In this document: piece after piece, positions 60,788 to 64,000 of the stretch
Layout of the letters: every line of letters starts with the position of its first letter
Numbering within the stretch: position 1 is the first letter of the stretch
Assembly (NCBI RefSeq): GCF_036634175.1
Contig: NZ_JAZIFX010000001.1
Coordinates: 3,906,001-3,970,000, forward strand
Direction: 5' to 3'
DNA from: Streptomyces sp. P9-A2
Lineage (GTDB): Bacteria > Actinomycetota > Actinomycetes > Streptomycetales > Streptomycetaceae
DNA length: 64,000 nucleotides
Position numbers and translations under genes: made by a program
Notes under the pieces: model-generated
What the model was told of the DNA's origin: nothing
Database searches by the model: none
The model's input: the letters and a program-made list of their open reading frames with translations, nothing else

Positions 60788-62848
60788 ATGGGCATTCTCA
60801 CTCTCCTGCGGAACGCGTTCGGCCGGTCACGCAAAGCGAGCACGGCAGAGGTAGAGGGTGCGACGCCGGTCGCGGAAACGGACGATGCGGAACAAACCGC
60901 CCGCCCGGACACCGCGACCGCGGCCACCCCGACGCCGTCCGAGCCTGCCGACGAGTCGGCGGCGGCCGTAACTCCGCCCCCCCGACTTCCGTCACCCTCC
61001 CCCGAACCGACACCGCGGGCCACCAAGGCCTCCGTCCCGGAACCCCGCACCGACGCACACGACCTCGTCTCCGCGGCCTTCAACAACACAACGCCCCCCA
61101 CCCCCGCCGACTCCCCGGAACCGACCCCGGAACCGAAGACGGAGACCGGCCCCGCCCCGGAGCCGACCCCCGAAGCCGCGGCCGAAACCCTCGAGCCGAA
61201 GCCGGCGACCACCCCCGACACCCCTCAGCCCGAGGCCGAGGCAAAGGCCGAGAGGAACCCCGAGCCCACGGCCAAGGCCGAGCCCGACAGCGCCGCCGAG
61301 CCCCAGGCCGACCCGGAGCCCAAGGCCGACACCGCTTCCGAGCCCGAGACCGAGCCCGGCCCCGAGCCGGTGACCGAGGCCACCCCGAAGGCCCAGCCCG
61401 AGGCCAAGACCGACTCTGCGGCCGAGCCCCAGCCGGTGGCCGAGGCCGAGCTCGAGCCTGACACCAAGACCGAGCCGGTGACCGAGGCCGCACCAGAGCT
61501 GAAGCCGCAGACCGAGGCCCAGCCCCAGCCGGTGACCGAGGCCAAGAGCGCCCCCGAGCCCCAGGCCGACCCGGAGCCCGAGGCCGAGCCCGACCCCGAG
61601 CCGGTGACCGAGGCCACCCCGAAGGCCCAGCCCGAGGCCAAGACCGACCCTGCGGCCCAGCCCCAGCCGGTGACCGAGGCCAAGAGCGAGCCTGAGCCCA
61701 AGGCCGACACCGAGCCCGAGGCCGAGGCCGACCCGGAGCCCAAGGCCGACCCCGCTTCCGAGCCCGAGGCCGACCCCGAGCCGGTGACCGAGGACAAGCC
61801 CGAGGCCAAGACCGAGGCCGCGATCGCCCCGAAGGCAGAGCCCGAACCGAAGCCCGAGGCCAAGGCCGACCCGAAGGCAGAGCCGGAGCCGGAGCCGGCG
61901 ACAGAGCCGGAGCCGGAGGCGCAGCCCGCGGCGGCGACGGCCCCGGAGCCGGTGGCAACCCCGGAGCCTCAGCCCGAGGCCGCCACCGAAACCGAGGCCG
62001 AGCCCACGGCCGAAGCCGAGTCGAAGCCGAAGCCGGATGTGGCGGAAGCGCAGCCGGAGGCAGCCCCGGAGTCCCAGCCCGAGGCCGCCGACGGCGAGGA
62101 CGCCCCTCAGGGGCCACCCGCACCCGACGACGAAAACCGCACGGGTGGCGCGGGTGGGAACACGACCGAGGCCGAGGGCGAAGCCGAGGCCGAGGCCACC
62201 CCCCTCAAAACGCCGGAGGCACTCCGCACGGCCTACGAAGCCGCAGGCCAGGCCCTTGCGGAGCGCGGCCTTACCGACACTCGCGCCAAGGTCTACCTCG
62301 TCCTGGACCGTTCCGCGTCGATGCGCCCGTACTACAAGGACGGTTCCGCGCAGGCGCTCGCCGAGCAGACTCTCGCTCTCGCGGCCCACCTCGACACGGA
62401 CCCCGGGTCCGTCACGGTCAAGGTCGTCTTCTTCTCCACCGAGGTCGACGGAACCGGCGAGCTGACCTTCGCCGACCACGAGAACAAGATCGACACCCTG
62501 CACGCGTCCCTCGGCCGTATGGGCCGGACCAGCTACCACGCGGCTGTGGCCGAGGTCCTCGCCCTGCACGACAAGGCGGCGCCCGGCGCGCCCGCCCTGG
62601 TGGTCTTCCAGACGGACGGCGCGCCCGACGCGAAGACCCCCGCGACCCAGTCCCTCACGGAGGCCGCGAAGACCCACTCCTCCGTCTTCTTCTCGTTCGT
62701 CGCCTTCGGAGACCCGGACAACAAGGCGTTCGACTACCTCCGCAAGCTGAAGACACCGAACACGGCCCACTTCCTCGCCGGCGCGTCTCCCCTGGAGCTC
62801 ACCGACAAGGAGCTCTACGAGGCCGTACTGGAGTCCTGGCGCCCCTGA
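60788..62848 (+). CDS. VWA-domain protein with long Pro/Glu/Ala-rich repeat region
   Basis: A 686-residue protein. It begins [20 protein letters not shown]. Residues about 40-470 are a disordered acidic region of P-E-A/P-E-P repeats with a Pro-Val-Thr-Glu-Ala motif. The C-terminal 210 residues are a VWA domain related to TerF/TerY-type proteins: [20 protein letters not shown], the MIDAS DRSAS in [48 protein letters not shown] and [11 protein letters not shown]. No transmembrane segment or signal is seen, so it is cytoplasmic. ATG 60788 is the only sensible start. A terminator follows. Confidence 0.88.
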   Translation: MGILTLLRNAFGRSRKASTAEVEGATPVAETDDAEQTARPDTATAATPTPSEPADESAAAVTPPPRLPSPSPEPTPRATKASVPEPRTDAHDLVSAAFNNTTPPTPADSPEPTPEPKTETGPAPEPTPEAAAETLEPKPATTPDTPQPEAEAKAERNPEPTAKAEPDSAAEPQADPEPKADTASEPETEPGPEPVTEATPKAQPEAKTDSAAEPQPVAEAELEPDTKTEPVTEAAPELKPQTEAQPQPVTEAKSAPEPQADPEPEAEPDPEPVTEATPKAQPEAKTDPAAQPQPVTEAKSEPEPKADTEPEAEADPEPKADPASEPEADPEPVTEDKPEAKTEAAIAPKAEPEPKPEAKADPKAEPEPEPATEPEPEAQPAAATAPEPVATPEPQPEAATETEAEPTAEAESKPKPDVAEAQPEAAPESQPEAADGEDAPQGPPAPDDENRTGGAGGNTTEAEGEAEAEATPLKTPEALRTAYEAAGQALAERGLTDTRAKVYLVLDRSASMRPYYKDGSAQALAEQTLALAAHLDTDPGSVTVKVVFFSTEVDGTGELTFADHENKIDTLHASLGRMGRTSYHAAVAEVLALHDKAAPGAPALVVFQTDGAPDAKTPATQSLTEAAKTHSSVFFSFVAFGDPDNKAFDYLRKLKTPNTAHFLAGASPLELTDKELYEAVLESWRP
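61361..61681. repeat. 87-bp direct repeat inside the VWA gene
   Basis: 61361-61447 and 61595-61681 are near-identical (only a few changes) and encode [18 protein letters not shown] and following. Shorter gagcccgaggcc-type words repeat throughout 61100-62090. Confidence 0.85.
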
Positions 62849-62930
62849 CCCTGGGCCGCCTCGGCCCCCACGGGTGCCAGACGGATGCCAGCCACATGCC
62901 GGACGGGCGACAGCCCTCCCGTACACCCCG

Positions 62931-62972
62931 CGCCGCCCGCTTCTCAGCCCGTAAAACGAGAAGCGGGCGGCG
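62931..62972 (+). terminator. Terminator after the VWA gene
   Basis: 15-bp perfect stem cgccgcccgcttctc/gagaagcgggcggcg with a 12-nt loop, 82 bp after the stop and just ahead of a TACGAT -10-like hexamer for metG (about 62985). Confidence 0.85.
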
Positions 62973-63030
62973 TACCCGTGTCGGCTACGATTTGGAGATT
63001 CCGTACGTTTCAACCTGGGAGCAGCCCCCG

Positions 63031-64000
63031 ATGGCTCGACACCTCATCACCAGCGCCCTTCCGTACATCAACGGGATCAAGCACCTGGGCAACATGGTGG
63101 GGTCCATGCTCCCGGCGGACGTCTACTCCCGTTACCTGCGCCAGCGCGGCCACGACGTCCTGTACATCTGCGCGACGGACGAGCACGGCACCCCGGCCGA
63201 GCTGGCCGCGAAGGAGCAGGGCCTGCCCGTCGACGTGTTCTGCGCGCAGGCGCACGACGCGCAGAAGGCGGTCTACGACGGCTTCGCCCTCGCCTTCGAC
63301 CACTTCGGCCGCAGCTCCTCGCAGCAGAACGTGGAGATCACGCAGCACTTCGCCCGCCGCCTCAAGGAGAACGGGTTCATCGAGGAGCGCGCGATCCGGC
63401 AGGTCTACAGCCCGGCCGACGGCCGCTTCCTCCCGGACCGCTACGTGGAGGGCACCTGCCCGCACTGCGGCTACGACAAGGCGCGCGGCGACCAGTGCGA
63501 GAACTGCACCCGGGTGCTGGACCCGACCGACCTGATCGACCCGCGGTCGGCGATCTCCGGCTCCACGGAGCTGGAGGTCCGCGAGACCAAGCACCTCTTC
63601 CTCCTCCAGTCGAAGCTCCAGCAGGAGGTCGAGGAGTGGGTGGCCCTGCACGAGGAGGAGTGGCCCCAGCTGGCCGCCTCCATCGCACGCAAGTGGCTGA
63701 CCGAGGGTCTGCACGACCGCGCGATCACCCGTGACCTGGACTGGGGCGTTCCGGTGCCGGCCGACACCTGGCCGGAGCTGGCGGCCGAGGGCAAGGTCTT
63801 CTACGTCTGGTTCGACGCCCCGATCGAGTACATCGCCGCGACGAAGGAGTGGGCGGACTCCGCGCCCGACGGTGAGACGCGCGACTGGAAGTCGTGGTGG
63901 TACGAGGCGGACGACACCGTCCGCTACACCGAGTTCATGGCGAAGGACAACGTCCCGTTCCACACGGTGATGTTCCCGGCCACCCAGCTGGGCGTCCGCG
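63031..64000 (+). CDS. metG: Methionyl-tRNA synthetase MetG, N-terminal part (cut by window edge)
   Basis: Class I aminoacyl-tRNA synthetase charging tRNA-Met. The start [20 protein letters not shown] contains the HIGH-like motif as [25 protein letters not shown] and [10 protein letters not shown] follow. A zinc site is formed by CPHCGYDK and QCENC near residues 147-162, and the CP domain continues through [17 protein letters not shown]. 323 codons are present; the KMSKS loop and anticodon-binding domain lie beyond 64000. ATG 63031 lies 13 bp after a gggag ribosome-binding site. Confidence 0.97.
   Translation, partial: MARHLITSALPYINGIKHLGNMVGSMLPADVYSRYLRQRGHDVLYICATDEHGTPAELAAKEQGLPVDVFCAQAHDAQKAVYDGFALAFDHFGRSSSQQNVEITQHFARRLKENGFIEERAIRQVYSPADGRFLPDRYVEGTCPHCGYDKARGDQCENCTRVLDPTDLIDPRSAISGSTELEVRETKHLFLLQSKLQQEVEEWVALHEEEWPQLAASIARKWLTEGLHDRAITRDLDWGVPVPADTWPELAAEGKVFYVWFDAPIEYIAATKEWADSAPDGETRDWKSWWYEADDTVRYTEFMAKDNVPFHTVMFPATQLGVR

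Overview
The window is chromosomal DNA from an actinomycete, almost certainly a Streptomyces. The evidence is very high GC with strong third-position GC bias (hence long spurious antisense frames), many GTG and TTG starts, an Lsr2-type nucleoid protein beside purS, twin CspA-like proteins, a sortase substrate with an LAETG signal, SpoIIE-type phosphatases, and a purF/purL/purQ/purS/purC/purD neighbourhood in the order typical of the Streptomyces core chromosome.

Layout. 1-6850 (minus strand): the 5' part of purF, a broken META-domain gene, a maleylpyruvate-isomerase/SCP-like protein, an M23-like membrane peptidase, a winged-helix regulator and the overlapping purS-purQ-purL operon. 7197-12322: the Lsr2 paralogue, an unusual tRNA-Gly(UCC), and two identical tRNA-Gly(GCC) genes flanking an ABC exporter plus a DesK-type two-component system. 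12383-21733: purC, an N,N-dimethylformamidase-like protein, a degenerate M48-like membrane protein, purD, dnaX and the SRP RNA. 21807-26898 is accessory: a tRNA-Ser carrying an 84-bp direct repeat that brackets a 1.2-kb mini-element with a VapBC-like pair, then a DUF234-type ATPase with a concentric operator, a frameshifted PAS/SpoIIE phosphatase and a decayed copy of part of the ATPase. 26899-30739: NfeD/flotillin pair, a cold-shock protein and a DEAD-box helicase. 31375-47804: metabolic, regulatory and surface genes (lipase, SulP/MerR pair, second cold-shock gene, a TerD-nuclease fusion, alpha-glucosidase, sortase substrate, frameshifted nucleoside hydrolase, lipoproteins).

48189-55302 (minus strand) is the most interesting part. 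A run of five genes reads PP2C phosphatase, a degenerate caspase-like protein with a helical tail, an EACC1-type adaptor, a predicted transmembrane caspase whose outer part carries a solute-binding-like region and a VWA domain, and a solute-binding lipoprotein. It looks like an outside-to-inside signalling or conflict module with a caspase effector. 55528-64000: membrane proteins, an EEP-family phosphatase, phoX behind a PHO box, a repeat-rich VWA protein and the start of metG.

Two features recur. Short tandem repeats (7-24 bp units) are common both between and inside genes. Several genes are broken: two by apparent one-base losses in homopolymers (possibly sequence error), one by a 13-bp duplication, and others by truncation.
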